A stretch of 64,000 nt of DNA, from NCBI RefSeq assembly GCF_052324685.1, contig NC_135219.1:22723316-22787315 (forward strand). Direction: 5' to 3'. How positions within the stretch are numbered: the first letter of the stretch is position 1; each line of letters starts with the position of its first letter. A program made the position numbers and the translations under genes. The DNA comes from Brachyhypopomus gauderio. Lineage: Eukaryota; Chordata; Actinopteri; Gymnotiformes; Hypopomidae. This document shows positions 33,001-43,095 of this stretch, piece after piece. The notes under the pieces are model-generated. The model searched no databases, had not been told where the DNA came from, and was given only the letters and a program-made list of their open reading frames with translations.

Positions 33001-36000
33001 TCTTTCCTGCAGGTGCTGCACCTGCGCTCTGCCGTGTCCCGCATGGCGGTGGTGTCCTTGAGGGAGTTGTACTCCAGCCTGCAGAAAGGGATGGACCAGG
33101 AAGTGGAGGCTACAGCTAAGGTCCTCCTCCACAAAGCAGCGGAGTCCAATGCCTTCATCAGGCAGGACGTGGACACAGCTCTGGACAGCATGGTGCAGAA
33201 CTGCACCCCCATTCGGAGCATGAACGCCCTTCTCGCTGGAGGACTCTGGTCAGTTAGCCTGCAGTGAGCTTTAAACTGAGGCTTTCAGATAATTTTTACT
33301 TCTCCATTGTTCTTTCAAAATATTGCCCTGGCCTATATCAATCAGGGTGGCCGCGGGTCCTTAAAAAGTCTTAAATGGTATTAAGTTTAATTTTTGTCAA
33401 ATAAGGCCTTGAAAAGTCTTATTTTGTCTTAAATTTTCAACCAAAATATCTTAAATTTGCGGAGCTAAATTTAGGGAGGAATAATTCCGTCAGCCATGTG
33501 TTGAAATTCGGGGGCGGATATCGGTAGATTCCAAATAAAATTAAATAAAATTCCAAATAAAATTAAAGCCAACTCGCAAGATCATACACGTTAAAATAAA
33601 GCACAAAAACTAATAATCAGTTAGTTTTTGTGCTTTATTTTAACGTGTATGTTCTTGCGAGTTGGTTTTAATTTTATTTGGAAAACAGTATTAAAAAGTC
33701 TTAAAATGTCTAAATTTTCACTTGGTCAAACCTGTAGACACCCTGTCAATATTTGTAGTTATTTATCCTCTTGTATATTCTTTTTATTGTGTTCCATCTC
33801 TGCTCTGCTGATCCAAACTGCCCTTCACACCACTTAAAGAATAGGCTAGTTAGCTAGCTCACAGAGGACATGCAAACATTTTCTGTTTAAAAATTACAGA
33901 TGTACAATAACTGGTGCAAACTAAGCCATCAAATAGAATATGATCATTTGGTTGTGCACTTAGATCATACATAAGGGTATTAAGTTTCTTTTTAGAAGCT
34001 AAAAGTTGCACTGTATACATTGATTGGATGGATTAATAGTTATTACCTTCTTTTTTTTGAATGCCCTAATTGTTTTCCTTCTGTTTTCCTCAAAAGTCAT
34101 CTGAATGCTGCAGTAAGAAAGTGTACTGCTCGGCACTTGGCTACTTTGGTAGAGAAGATTGGTGCAGAGCGAATTATTCCTGCAGTCTCCAAGTTGGCAC
34201 AGGACTCTTCCCAAGAAACCAGGTTAGTACTGGGATCAGAACGAGGATTCTACAAGGCTTATTCAGTTTCCCAGATAGTAATAAATGGTCGGTGTGCTGT
34301 GAGTCACGGGTCTCTCACTCACGGTTCTCTCCTGTTTTGGGGTCTGTTCTTCGTCTCAGGCGCTTGGGCCGGCGTATGCTGCTGTTCCTGTCCTCCCACC
34401 ATGACTTTGATAAGATGGTGGAAAAGTGCATCCCTGCCAAAGACCTGGCAACCATCAGGAACACTGTCCTCACTCTGAAATCCAAGGTAGCGATTCATGT
34501 TTGGATACATGATGAGGATTTTTTATCCCATTCAGCCACTATGCCCCATGTTTACTCACTAAACAAAGCTTATTCACAAAACTTTTAGGTGAAACAAACT
34601 CCAATAAAAAAACCATCTAAACTGTGATGGTAGACATATATTGTAAACAAATAATAAAGTACAGGGCAGTGTGTGGCACCACACATTGTATTTACAGTAA
34701 GGCATGCACAGTGTAGTCCCAGGACCCAGTAGTTAAAGGACAGAGCATAGTTCAAAATGAACCGGCTTGAAACCTTTGGGATAGAATCAAAGTATGAAGC
34801 AATATGTGGACTTCAATATCATCACTCCATGTTTTGTGGTGATTTGTACGTGTGTATTCCCAGGAGAGGACAAAGGTGTCTAGGATTCCAAGATACAAGA
34901 TGTGTCTCCCTCGTCTGGAGCAGCAAGAAGCTCCAGCCGCACAGGTGGAGCATCAGAACACGCAGCGAATGAAGCGCAGCCTTAGACACACGGTGAGGGA
35001 CGTGAGCCCAGACGACGCGGCACCTCTGAAAGGTAATGGCTGACTTCGGCGAACGCTCCCCTCCTGTTTCCTGAGAACCTTACATTACCGCTTACCCGTG
35101 AACCTCTTTCCCATCAGACCTGCAGCTGAACAGTAGTCTTCCAGCACAGACTAAGACCGGTGTCATCCTGGATGATTTGCCCTCAAGCTCCAGAAACGCA
35201 CGCACCCCCAGAAGTCCCGTCAAAAGTTTGAGTCCTCCGCTTCATCCCAGCCCCCCCACGGCTGTCCCTACTAAAAACATGCTGCCACGACGCAGACGAG
35301 GTACCAGACTGATCAGAGCACGTCCGTCCCTTTCAAACAGTTCTGATGAGTGTTGCCTGCTCTTCAGCACTTCATGTGTGATCACTGCACTTGCATGTAA
35401 ATTGCTTTGCTGTTAACACTGCATTACACAACAATGTTTTAAATCTAGTTCACCACATTGAATAATGTTTTGCTGTCAGCCTTCAAGCTAATTTGACCAA
35501 AGTTGAGCTGGTAGCCCTAAAAGTCCTAGTCAGTTTGTTTGGGTTCTGGTATTCCTCTCTAGATGAACTCAAACCAGGACCTCCCAGGAAGGATCCCCAC
35601 GAGCAGCAGACTTTACGGACCTTCTCCAATCCAGACCTCGCTCTCGCTCAGAGCTTCAGTCTGCTTAGCTCTGATGACTGGTAAGTCACGCCTGCAAAAT
35701 TCTGAAGCATTTGGCTAGGGCAGGTTAAACAGCAAGTCATTTATGGTGTTCTGCATATATGGTAAGTATGCATGTATTTAGTGAAGTTTTTTCCTCTTTG
35801 TCCATTTTCTTGTAGCATTTTTTTCTTTCAGTAGCCGATGGTTACAGTGTGTGTCTATGTTCAATATCTTCATACAGGGAGAAGAAAATTGAAGGGTTGA
35901 TGTTCATCCGTAGATTGGCTCAGCATCACTCTGATGTGCTTGGCAGCAGGCGTCATGATGTCTGCATTGTTCTTATTCAAGAGGTAAGCCACTAGATTTG

Positions 36001-39000
36001 CTGACTGTGTATCGGTCTGAATTCTAAAATTGGCAGACACCATGAGCATGTACATATTACAGGTGATGTTGCTGACAAAGTCAAGTCAGCGATAGCAAAG
36101 TACTTTGAAATTCCTTTTTTATAAAAACATTTCTCATCTAATTGAAATTCAGATGGCATAGCTAACTGTAATTAGTGATTAAGGTATTTCCGCCTACATA
36201 ACACATTGCAGTGGAGGATTATACTTATTACGATGGCGGTGGCAGTGTTGGATGTGACTGAAACGAGCTGGAACGTCGTCTTTCCTGCAGGTGCAGAACC
36301 TGCGCTCTGCCGTGTCTCGCATGGCGGTGGTGTCCTTGAGGGAGTTGTACTCCAGCCTGCAGAAAGGGATGGACCAGGAAGTGGAGGCTACAGCTAAGGT
36401 CCTCCTTCACAAAGCAGCGGAGTCCAATGCCTTCATCAGGCAGGACGTGGACACAGCTCTGGACAGCATGGTGCAGAACTGCACCCCCATTCGGAGCATG
36501 AACGCCCTTCTCGCTGGAGGACTCTGGTCAGTTAGCCTGCAGTGAGCTTTAAACTGTGGCTTTCAGATAGCAACAACAGTCACAAGAAGCTAACAAAGCA
36601 CTGATTTGGGCTGCTGTTTTTACTTTTCCATTGTTATTTCAAAATAGTGCCCTGGCCTATATCAATATTTTTAGTTATTTATCCTGTTAAATATTATTTT
36701 TATTGCGTTCCACCTCCTCTCTGCTGATCCAAACTGCCCTTCACACCGCTTAAAGAATAGGCTAGTTAGCTAGCTTACAGAGGACATGCAAACATTTTCT
36801 GTTTAAAAAATACAGATGTACACTAACTGGTGCAAACTAAGCCATCGAATAGAATATGATAATTTGATTGTGCACTTAGATCATACATATGGGTATTAAG
36901 TTTCTTTATAGAAGCTAAAAGTTGTACTGTATACATTGATTGGATGGATTAATAGTTATTACCTTCTTTTTTTGAATGCCCTAATTTTTTTCCTTCTGTT
37001 TTCCTCAAAAGTCATCTGAATGCTGCAGTAAGAAAGTGTACTGCTCTGCACTTGGCTACTTTGGTAGAGAAGATTGGCGCTGGCCGCTTATTGTCTGGGG
37101 CAAAAGACGTCATAGCGAGAATTATCCCTGCAGTCTCCAAGTTGGCACAGGACGCTTCCCAAGAAACCAGGTTAGTACTGGGATCAGAACGAGGATTCTA
37201 CAAAGCTTATTCAGTTTCCCAGATAGTAATCTTTTGCTGATTCTTTTAGTCTCCTAGTCTGATACTCTGAAGTCAGCAAATGCTGTTAAATTGTAGAGTA
37301 ATAGAAGCACTATCGTGTTTTCTACACACAGACGGCCTTGTAAAATTGTACCCTGGTAAATAAATGGTCGGTGTGCTGTGAATTACGGGTCCCTCACTCA
37401 CGGTTCTCTCCTGTTTTGGGGTCTGTTCTTCGTCTCAGGCGCTTGGGCCGGCGTATGCTGCTGTTCCTGTCCTCCCACCATGACTTTGATAAGATGGTGG
37501 AAAAGTGCATCCCTGCCAAAGACCTGGCAACCATCAGGAACACTGTCCTCACTCTGAAATCCAAGGTAGTGATTCATGTTTGGATACATGATGAGGATTT
37601 TTTATCCCATTCAGCCACTATGCCCCATGTTTACTCACTAAACAAAGCTTATTCACAAAACTTTTAGGTGAAACAGACTGCAATAAAAAACCATCTAAAC
37701 TGTGATGGTAGACATATATTGTAAACAAATAATAAAGTACAGGGCAGTGCGTGGCACCACACATTGTATTTACAGTAAGGCATGCACAGTGTAGTCCCAG
37801 ACCCAGTAGTTAAAGGACAGAGCATGGTTCAAAATGAACCGGCTTGAAACCTTTGGGATAGAATCAAAGTATGAAGCAATATGTGGACTTCAATATCATC
37901 ACTCCATGTTTTGTGGTGATTCGTACGTGTGTATTCCCAGGAGAGGACAAAGGTGTCTAGGAATGCGAAGATATAAGATGCGTCAGCCTCGTCTGGAGCA
38001 GCAAGAAGCTCCAGCCGCACAGGTGGAGCGTCAGAACACGCAACGAATGAAGCGTAGCCTTAGGCACACGGTGAGGGACGTGAGCCCAGACGACGCGGCA
38101 CCTCTGAAAGGTAACGGCTGATTTCGGCGAACGCTCCCCTCCTGTATCTTGAGAACCTTACCTTACCGCTTACCCGTGAACTCTATCCCAGCTGTGGAGT
38201 CATGCGTACCTCCTCCTCAGTTTGCCAGCAGGTGAATATTTAAACAGTTAATCAAAACAAACAAACAACAAAAAAGTGCATCCTGATTGGAACTGCTTTG
38301 ATGTTTGCAATTTTTGATGGTGTTGATGTTGGTTTAATTTGATTGCAGCCTTGTTCATTTTCTGTTTGGACACTATAACCCAATCCTTGTGTTTTCTCTC
38401 TTGTGTATGTTCAGCAAAGACAGCAGCAGAGCACACATCCACAGCATTGCAGACAAGACAGAGTACGTCAAGCAGCTCAAGGCCCTGCTGGGTTCAAAAG
38501 ACTTCAGCGAGCCCATCAAGGGCATTGATCAGCTGGTGGCCCACTGCGAGGACAACCCATATATGGTCGTGGGCAACATGTTCCTGGTAACACATTTGAA
38601 CTGAATTGATTTTTAATGTTTTCAGCAGCTTTCAGAAGTGATCTGTATGGGGGGTCATACGTTGGAGAACATTAAATGCTGGCACATCTGAAGAAATGTC
38701 AAAAGCTCAGATGCTTCAGAGTAGAAAATATTACAACAATCAGTTTTAACTATTACAGTGGAGGGCAGTCGTGTCCATTGTTAGTGTGAGCTTGTTTTAC
38801 AATGTATGTGAAGATTTCACCCAAGCGTATCCTTGAAATTGCATTAAACCAAAGAATCCAAGTGAATGACTTGGAAAAAATCAGTCGGTTGAAATGAAAG
38901 GGCTTGAAATCAAATCAGCTCCAGGGCTTAACGGCACTGATATGGTGAGTGCCTGATGAATGCATGGGCGGCTTGCTCTATACCTCTCTTCCTCTGCTAC

Positions 39001-40650
39001 AGGTATTTGATGCTTTCAAAGCACGACTGCAAGGTTAACCTCTATGCCTTGGAGGCCTTACAGAAGATAATCACACTGCTCAGAGACAACCTGGTCCAAG
39101 TGGTCTACATCTTAGTCCCAGCTATAGTGGACAATCACCTCAACTCCAAGAATAACGCCATCTACATGGCGACAATAGGTGCCATTCAAGCTCTCATCAA
39201 TAACCTTGGTGGGTTCTTTTCTCTCTTTACAAAACATCTTGAAGGACACATGCCACTGGGCTTTAGAAAAACAACAACATGTAACGGTCTGCGCTGGGCA
39301 GAACAGGGAGGCGGACACAAACGCTGAGGAGAGCGAGATTTATTCAAGGAAATTCCAAAAGCAGTGTTAAACGGACAGGCGTGGGTCAAACCGGGAGGGC
39401 AGCCAGAACAAGAAAGGACAACAGGCATATTCAGACAAGAAACTAACGACGAGGGGGAAAACACGGAACAGGCAGAAGTAGACGGATAACAAAACGCAAA
39501 GCTCAAACTTACAACAGCAGGTGACGGGATTAAACAAAAAGACCGATACGGACATGGGAGACACAGGGACTTTTATACACAGAACCAAACTAGGGACAGG
39601 TGATGACAATGACACAGGGGCGTGGTAACAAACGAGGAATCATCAAAATAAACGAGCAGGGCGGGACAAACAGGCAGGGAACACGGACATGAGGGAACCC
39701 AGAGTGACAGCTACGAGAGGGGGCGTTGCCCTACGTGACACAACAACAATGATTGTGTTCTGTTTTATCTTTGTATCTTTTGATGAAAGGTTGCTAGGTT
39801 GGGGAAAAGGTTCACACAAATCAGTAAAAGAATGTTCTTGCTCTTTGGCTAGATGTTTGTGGTGCAGATCAAATGGAAATCTCCTTTCATATTAAGGCAC
39901 AGTCCAATATAAAGAAAAAAATATTTATGTAAGACTGACAGGAGATCTTGCATTATCTGACAGCAGATAGTTAAATAATGGAGTTTACAGTGGATGTCCT
40001 TAGGCTCTTTTGTTCAATATACAGTGTCTAATCTTTTGTGGTTGTGTATACAGAAATATTCTACAAATTCAAATACATTATCAAAAAACAATTCTTTCAG
40101 AAAGTCATTCCACTGATATGCTAAGAGATGCCAGAGATAAAAAAAAAAGATAAAAGATTTACCAGAAATACTATAATTCCTATATTAATTAATAATATTT
40201 ATAATATTGATAATAATCATTCCAGAGAGTTACCAAATACTGTCACTTTAGTTTAATTAAATCTTTCTAGGTTAAAAAAATGCTTCTGTAATAACCCAGT
40301 GCTGTCCAGGGTTGATTTATTTATCTTTGTTCCTTTTAAATGTTCTTTTTATAGAGCTGGTTAGGGAACTCTACCCCTGCAAGCCACAACTGGTTGAGCA
40401 GAAGGTGCTCCCTCTGCTCTGGTACCTCCTGGGGACCTCCAGCAACAGTGGTACGGTCCACGGGAGGGGTGGAAGCGTGAGAGGGGCCACTGTCCACCTA
40501 TGCCAAGCCCTTCATGCCCACATGGGTCCGGCGCTGCTGGACTGCGCTGCTTCCCAACCTTCCAATATCCGCAAGAGCCTAAGAGAGTTTGTGAAGAACC
40601 TCCCGATCAACTGAGAGCTGCAAGCCAGACCTCCAGACCAAAATAAAGCC
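24061..40650 (+). CDS. togaram2: TOG-array regulator of axonemal microtubules, TOGARAM2-like, with duplicated TOG exons
   Basis: Exons by motif and splice phase: 24061-24155 (ATG 24068), 24690-24824, 28158-28295, 28502-28645, 29403-29599, 31481-31622, 31898-31963; TOG module a 32286-32403, 32600-32705, 33013-33248, 34097-34222, 34360-34486, 34864-35032; linker 35118-35300; module b 35563-35680, 35878-35983, 36291-36526, 37012-37170, 37439-37565, 37941-38110; then 38192-38231, 38415-38586, 39003-39208, 40355-40614 (TGA). AATAAA follows at 40642. Phases join throughout. The N-terminus is proline-rich and disordered. Modules a and b each encode a HEAT-type TOG domain (EKKIEGLM-IRRLAQHHSD, RSAVSRMAVVSLRELY). 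A last TOG follows (ADKTEYVKQLKALLG, NLYALEALQKIITLL, HMGPALLDCAASQPSNI). The family binds tubulin in cilia. Frame lesions occur at 37974 and 39036, and one C-terminal exon seems missing, so activity is uncertain. TOGARAM1 is the alternative. Confidence 0.75.
25051..25647 (+). repeat. Intronic duplicate A (partner 26668-28105)
   Basis: This segment (GATATGTTTGGTGTAGAG... to GATCTGCAGGTCTTAATTTC) matches 26668-28105 almost exactly, apart from the hAT element sitting in the second copy. It contains no exon in either copy. It is the left part of a shortened tandem duplicate of the 5' half of the TOGARAM gene. Confidence 0.93.
25690..26455 (+). repeat. Duplicates B and C fused (partners 28949-29512 and 31555-31741)
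   Basis: From 25690 (CAGTGTCTAGCAGAGGCGAG) to about 26262 the sequence follows 28949-29500, including the exon start GGTGAAGTTGGCTCC. At about 26263-26270 it jumps to sequence matching 31555-31741. The original segments lie 2 kb apart, so the left copy lost the DNA between them, as well as the two exons at 28158 and 28502 that lie between A and B in the right copy. Confidence 0.92.
26171..26335 (+). CDS. Chimeric candidate exon of the TOGARAM gene
   Basis: The AG acceptor at 26169-26170 and GTGAGC donor at 26336 flank 165 bp. The first part copies the 29403 exon (GEVGSSRFSKLPVLTSRTR), the second copies the end of the 31481 exon (MLPPLTKPAGREPLRAFRPA). They join through a short novel TIT-like segment. 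The fused frame is open and has phase 1 at both borders, the same phase as the exon 24690-24824 before it and 28158-28295 after it. It could therefore be spliced into the transcript and add 55 residues without a frameshift. Whether it is used is unknown. Confidence 0.5.
26456..26667. other. Short repeat fragment between duplicates
   Basis: This segment begins GGGAGACCGGGTATGGTTG and has no match in the homologous intron copies, so it was added at or near the duplication junction. The start resembles a dispersed fish repeat. No coding signal. Confidence 0.4.
26782..27613. mobile_element. hAT element, 8 bp TSD, carrying a nested solo LTR
   Basis: The ends are CAGGGATGGGCAACTGGCGG and GTTGCCCATCCCTG. 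Both flanks are GTCTAAGG (26774-26781 and 27614-27621). The paralogous intron at 25154-25161 has a single GTCTAAGG and no insert, giving the empty site. Without the 408 bp LTR the element is about 420 bp and has no transposase, so it is non-autonomous. Confidence 0.95.
26912..27319 (+). mobile_element. Solo LTR nested in the hAT element
   Basis: The termini are TGTCACG and CGTTACA, with flanks GTTCT and CTTCT (a 5 bp duplication with one mismatch). The body is CT- and GT-rich with an ATTAAA near 27255 ahead of a GCTCTTCTCAGCG segment. A relative lies on the minus strand at 39740-39280. The open frames across it are compositional artefacts. No internal genes remain. Confidence 0.78.
28380..28501. 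other. Intron sequence upstream of the exon at 28502
   Basis: Ordinary intron sequence ending in a CCCACGCAG acceptor. Nothing else is seen. Confidence 0.5.
29660..29760 (+). repeat. GTAA microsatellite and dispersed-repeat end
   Basis: About seven AAGT/GTAA units lead into TTTATTTATAAAGCACATTT, the start of a common fish LINE/SINE-derived repeat. The intron that holds it continues to 31480. Confidence 0.8.
30227..31260. mobile_element. 1.03 kb element with 24 bp inverted ends and TA flanks
   Basis: The left end TGAAGAGTTTGGTTCCAAAA and the right end TTTTGGAACCAAACTCTTCA are perfect complements over 20 bases. TA precedes (30225-30226) and follows (31261-31262). The interior is AT-rich on the left and has an ordinary short frame on the right (30923-31156) that I do not think is coding. 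The TA duplication and inverted ends fit a Tc1/mariner-like or ISL2EU-like non-autonomous element. It lies in the intron between exons 29403 and 31481. Confidence 0.85.
32125..32270 (+). mobile_element. LINE/SINE-tail insertion in module a
   Basis: Present only in copy a; copy b has the uninterrupted intron (GTTTGGGTTCTGGTATTCC). It ends TAAAGCTGCTTTGTGACAAC, GCGCTATATAAATACA and a TTGATTGATTG tail, the conserved 3' end of fish LINE-derived repeats. Confidence 0.82.
33343..33745. mobile_element. Non-autonomous hAT-like MITE, 5 bp TSD
   Basis: The ends are CAGGGTGGCCGCGGGTCC and CTGTAGACACCCTG. Both flanks are TCAAT (33338-33342 and 33746-33750). The paralogous intron near 36660 has the site once (TATATCAATATTT), so the duplication length is 5 bp. 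Inside is a near-perfect foldback of about 43 bp per arm centred near 33616. It shares both ends with the 1.8 kb element at 45915-47715. Confidence 0.95.
35404..38190 (+). repeat. TOG exon module, tandem copy b
   Basis: Partner of 31974-35115. This copy retains the full 159 bp exon at 37012-37170 with the GAGRLLSGAKDV segment typical of TOG domains, and VQNLRSAVSR at the start of exon 36291, so it looks closer to the ancestral module. Its last exon (37941-38110) is one base longer than the copy a exon, which breaks the frame at TAA 37974-37976. Confidence 0.96.
39280..39740 (-). mobile_element. Solo LTR in the last TOGARAM introns, 5 bp TSD
   Basis: The plus-strand ends are TGTAACG and CGTGACA, with CAACA on both sides (39275-39279 and 39741-39745). 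It is related to 26912-27319 in reverse orientation, including the GGGGGCGTTGCCCTACGTGACA end. It sits between exons 39003-39208 and 40355-40614, where family knowledge predicts one more exon. Confidence 0.85.
39746..40354 (+). other. Last TOGARAM intron, no exon found
   Basis: The segment is AT-rich with runs of A and short AATAAT repeats, and ends in a TTTTTATAG acceptor. I searched all three plus frames by eye for the expected LLLQPF-type exon and saw nothing like it. Confidence 0.5.
40642..40647 (+). terminator. Polyadenylation signal of the TOGARAM gene
   Basis: AATAAA lies 28 bp after the TGA stop at 40612-40614. It is the first canonical signal downstream, so it probably ends the transcript. 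Confidence 0.75.
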
Positions 40651-40659
40651 CAACATGGA

Positions 40660-41475
40660 TTCTACTTGAAGATGGAGATGTTTGTGTATTTCTTACTGTG
40701 CCTGCACTTTAAATGAAAGAGAGAGGAAGAAAGTCAAACGTTTTTAACATTTTGAATTAGCAGAAAGCTAAATCCTTAAACTCAGAAGGCCTTTTAAATA
40801 AGGAGCACAGATTTTAGCGAATCACATCAGGTTTAACATGCCTAGGAGCTCTGCTCTTTTTGCACTTTGAAATACTAACACTTATCATGATAACTGTTGT
40901 CATAGTGACTATAGATATATATTGTTCTATGATTGTTATTTTCTGTTGACATGTCCTGAGGTAACTGTGCAGAATGTAATTTATCACATGCACAAGGAAC
41001 AAGGATCTATAGTCTTTTTGTTGTTTGGTATGTGTAATGTGACTTTTCAATGAGGAGTCTTAAAAAATGAAAAAGCTACGACTCACAAAATTACTTTTGT
41101 ATTCTATAGCCAGGGCTTAATTTGAGCCGGATCCTGCCGGAACAGGATCCAGGAACTCTCATTTTGAAGGGTGTGTTCCGGGAACTGTCTGCCTCGATCC
41201 AGTAACTTTCAAGCCTACTAATTATAAGTTATGAAGAAATCTGTATGCACTTCTGCACTTAAACACTTATAAAACACATGTAAATAATTTAAAAGTAATT
41301 TATATATACAAATTGGCTTGTTATTTTAACATTTGTGTGCCTAAGCGTTTTGTGATCCGGTGACATTGTGATTTTGTTTTGCGATCCGGTGACATTGTTG
41401 GCCTCTGACCCCTTGTCTCATGCCGCTGTTTGCGTTCTGGCATCGTTTGATTTTCAAAGTAAGCACTGTGTATAG
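40660..41475. other. Intergenic stretch with a dispersed-repeat fragment
   Basis: No gene is visible. Positions 41110-41215 begin CAGGGCTTAATTTGAGCCGG and contain a GGATCC-rich imperfect palindrome, resembling a dispersed repeat. A short tandem pair, GCGATCCGGTGACATTGT (near 41350 and 41383), follows. Confidence 0.5.
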
Positions 41476-41481
41476 CTAATA

Positions 41482-43093
41482 CAGTTGTGATCAAATTTAT
41501 TCAACCCCCAATGCTGCGAAGGGTTTTATGGAATTCAGTGCACATTTGTAATTGTGTTCATAATGAAATCTTACAAGGACTTGTTAAAGAACTAAATGCA
41601 ACTAAGATAGCATCAATTTTTTTTGTCATAAAGTATTAAATGGCCTTTTTGTGATTTCTTCATTGACACAATTATTCAACCCCTTTACGACTACCACTCC
41701 TAAGAACAGAGGTTCATTCCAGTGTTTTCCATCAGGTATTGAAAACATCTGTGGATGTCAACGAGCAGCAATCAAGCATGATAAGCACCAATTAGGCAGA
41801 TTTAAAAGGACTGTGATACTCCGCTCCTTCTAGACATCTACTGGTGTGTTTCCAAGCATGGTGAAGGCAAGAGAATGGTCCCAGAAGACAAGAGAAGAGG
41901 TTATTGCTCTTCACAAGAATGGCAATGGATATAAAAAGATTGCGAAGTTGTTAAATATTCCAAGAGACACTATCGGAAGTATCATTCGCAAGTTCAAGTT
42001 AAAGGGCACAGTGGAAACGTTACCTGGTCGTGGCAGAAAGAAGATCCTGACCGCGACTGCTGTGCGCTACCTGAAGCGTAATGTGGAGAAAAATCCCCGC
42101 GTGACTGCTAAGGAACTGAAAAAAGACCTGTCAGATGTGGGCACTGAAGTTTCAGCTCAGACAATAAGGCGCGTACTGCATAACGAAGACCTCCATGCCA
42201 GAACGCCCAGACGCACCCCCTTGCTGACTCCAAAGAACAAGAAAAGTCGACTGCAGTATGCCAAAAGTCATGTGGACAAGCCACAAAGGTTTTGGAACAG
42301 TGTACTGTGGTCAGATGAAACTAAATTAGAACTGTTTGGGACAATGGACCAGCGCTATGTTTGGAGAAGGAAGAACCAGGCTTATGAACAAAAGAACACC
42401 TTGCCTACTGTGAAGCATGGCTGGGGGGTCAATTATGCTTTGGGGCTGTTTTGCTTCTAATGGTACAGGAAAGCTTCAACGTGTGCAGGGTACCATGAAT
42501 TCCCTTCAGTACCAGGAGATCTTGGAGGAAAATGTGATGGAGTCAGTCACAAACCTGCGGCTTGGGAGACGTTGGACCTTCCAACAGGACAATGATCCGA
42601 AGCACACATCCAAGTCCACTAGAGCATGGTTGAACATGAAAGGCTGGAACATTCTAGAGTGGCCATCGCAATCACCAGACTTAAATCCAATTGAGAACCT
42701 CTGGTGGGACCTAAAGAAGGCAGTTGCAGTGCGCAAGCCTAAGAATGTGACTGAACTGGAGGCTTTTGCCCATGAAGAATGGGCTAAGATACCCATAGGT
42801 CGCTGCAAGACACTTGTGTCAAGCTATGCTTCACGCTTGAGAGCTGTCATAACTGGAAAAGGATGTTGTACTAAAAAATAATGTCACTAGGGGGTTGAAT
42901 AAAACTGATAATGATGTGAGCACAGTAAAGACATTTGTGGTTATTCCATCATAAATATTATGTTATGTTTGTCTAATTTATAAGTGCCTCTTTGATATAA
43001 TTGTAAATAAGATGACTGAAATGATCAAAATCAATGTCAAACTGGCCAAAACACTTTATTTCAGTGGGGGTTGAATAAATTTGATCACAACTG
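41482..43093 (+). mobile_element. Tc1-like transposon, both ends present
   Basis: The inverted ends CAGTTGTGATCAAATTTATT and AATAAATTTGATCACAACTG are perfect over at least 20 bases, with TA at both flanks (41480-41481 and 43094-43095). The 1612 bp length and the single central transposase gene are standard for fish Tc1 elements. A second direct-repeat-like motif (TTATTCAACCCC) lies about 190 bp inside the left end, at 41672. Confidence 0.95.
41858..42881 (+). pseudogene. Tc1 transposase with a single frame break
   Basis: The protein starts MVKAREWSQKTREEVIALH. It has an N-terminal paired-like helix-turn-helix domain (NGYKKIAKLLNIPRDTIGSI, then TVSAQTIRRVL), a GRGRKK linker, and the DDE catalytic domain: VLWSDETKLELFG (first Asp), FQQDNDPKHTSK (second Asp) and SPDLNPIENLWW (Glu, DD34E spacing). 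At about 42416-42424 one extra base in CATGGCTGGGGGG shifts the frame just before the GSIMLWGCF glycine-rich box. Everything else is open to the TAA at 42879-42881. Transposase binds the terminal repeats and moves the element by cut and paste. It lies alone in its element. One lesion only, so the insertion is young or the lesion is a sequencing error. Confidence 0.93.
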
Positions 43094-43095
43094 TA

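Larger units (their letters stand above)
31974..35115 (+). repeat. TOG exon module, tandem copy a
   Basis: This block matches 35404-38190 through exons and introns, from CTGTTAACACTGCATTACAC to TACCGCTTACCCGTGAA. Differences seen in this copy are an extra 150 bp LINE/SINE tail (about 32125-32270), an extra 403 bp transposon (33343-33745), a 33 bp in-frame loss in exon 34097-34222, and a missing piece of about 120 bp in the next intron. Six exons are included, entering and leaving in phase 1. Confidence 0.96.

Noticed and set aside
32928-33221. Overlapping frames on both strands across exon 33013-33248 (and its copy at 36206-36545)
   Set aside because: Shadows of the TOG exon; only the frame with RSAVSRMAVVSLREL has splice-compatible ends.
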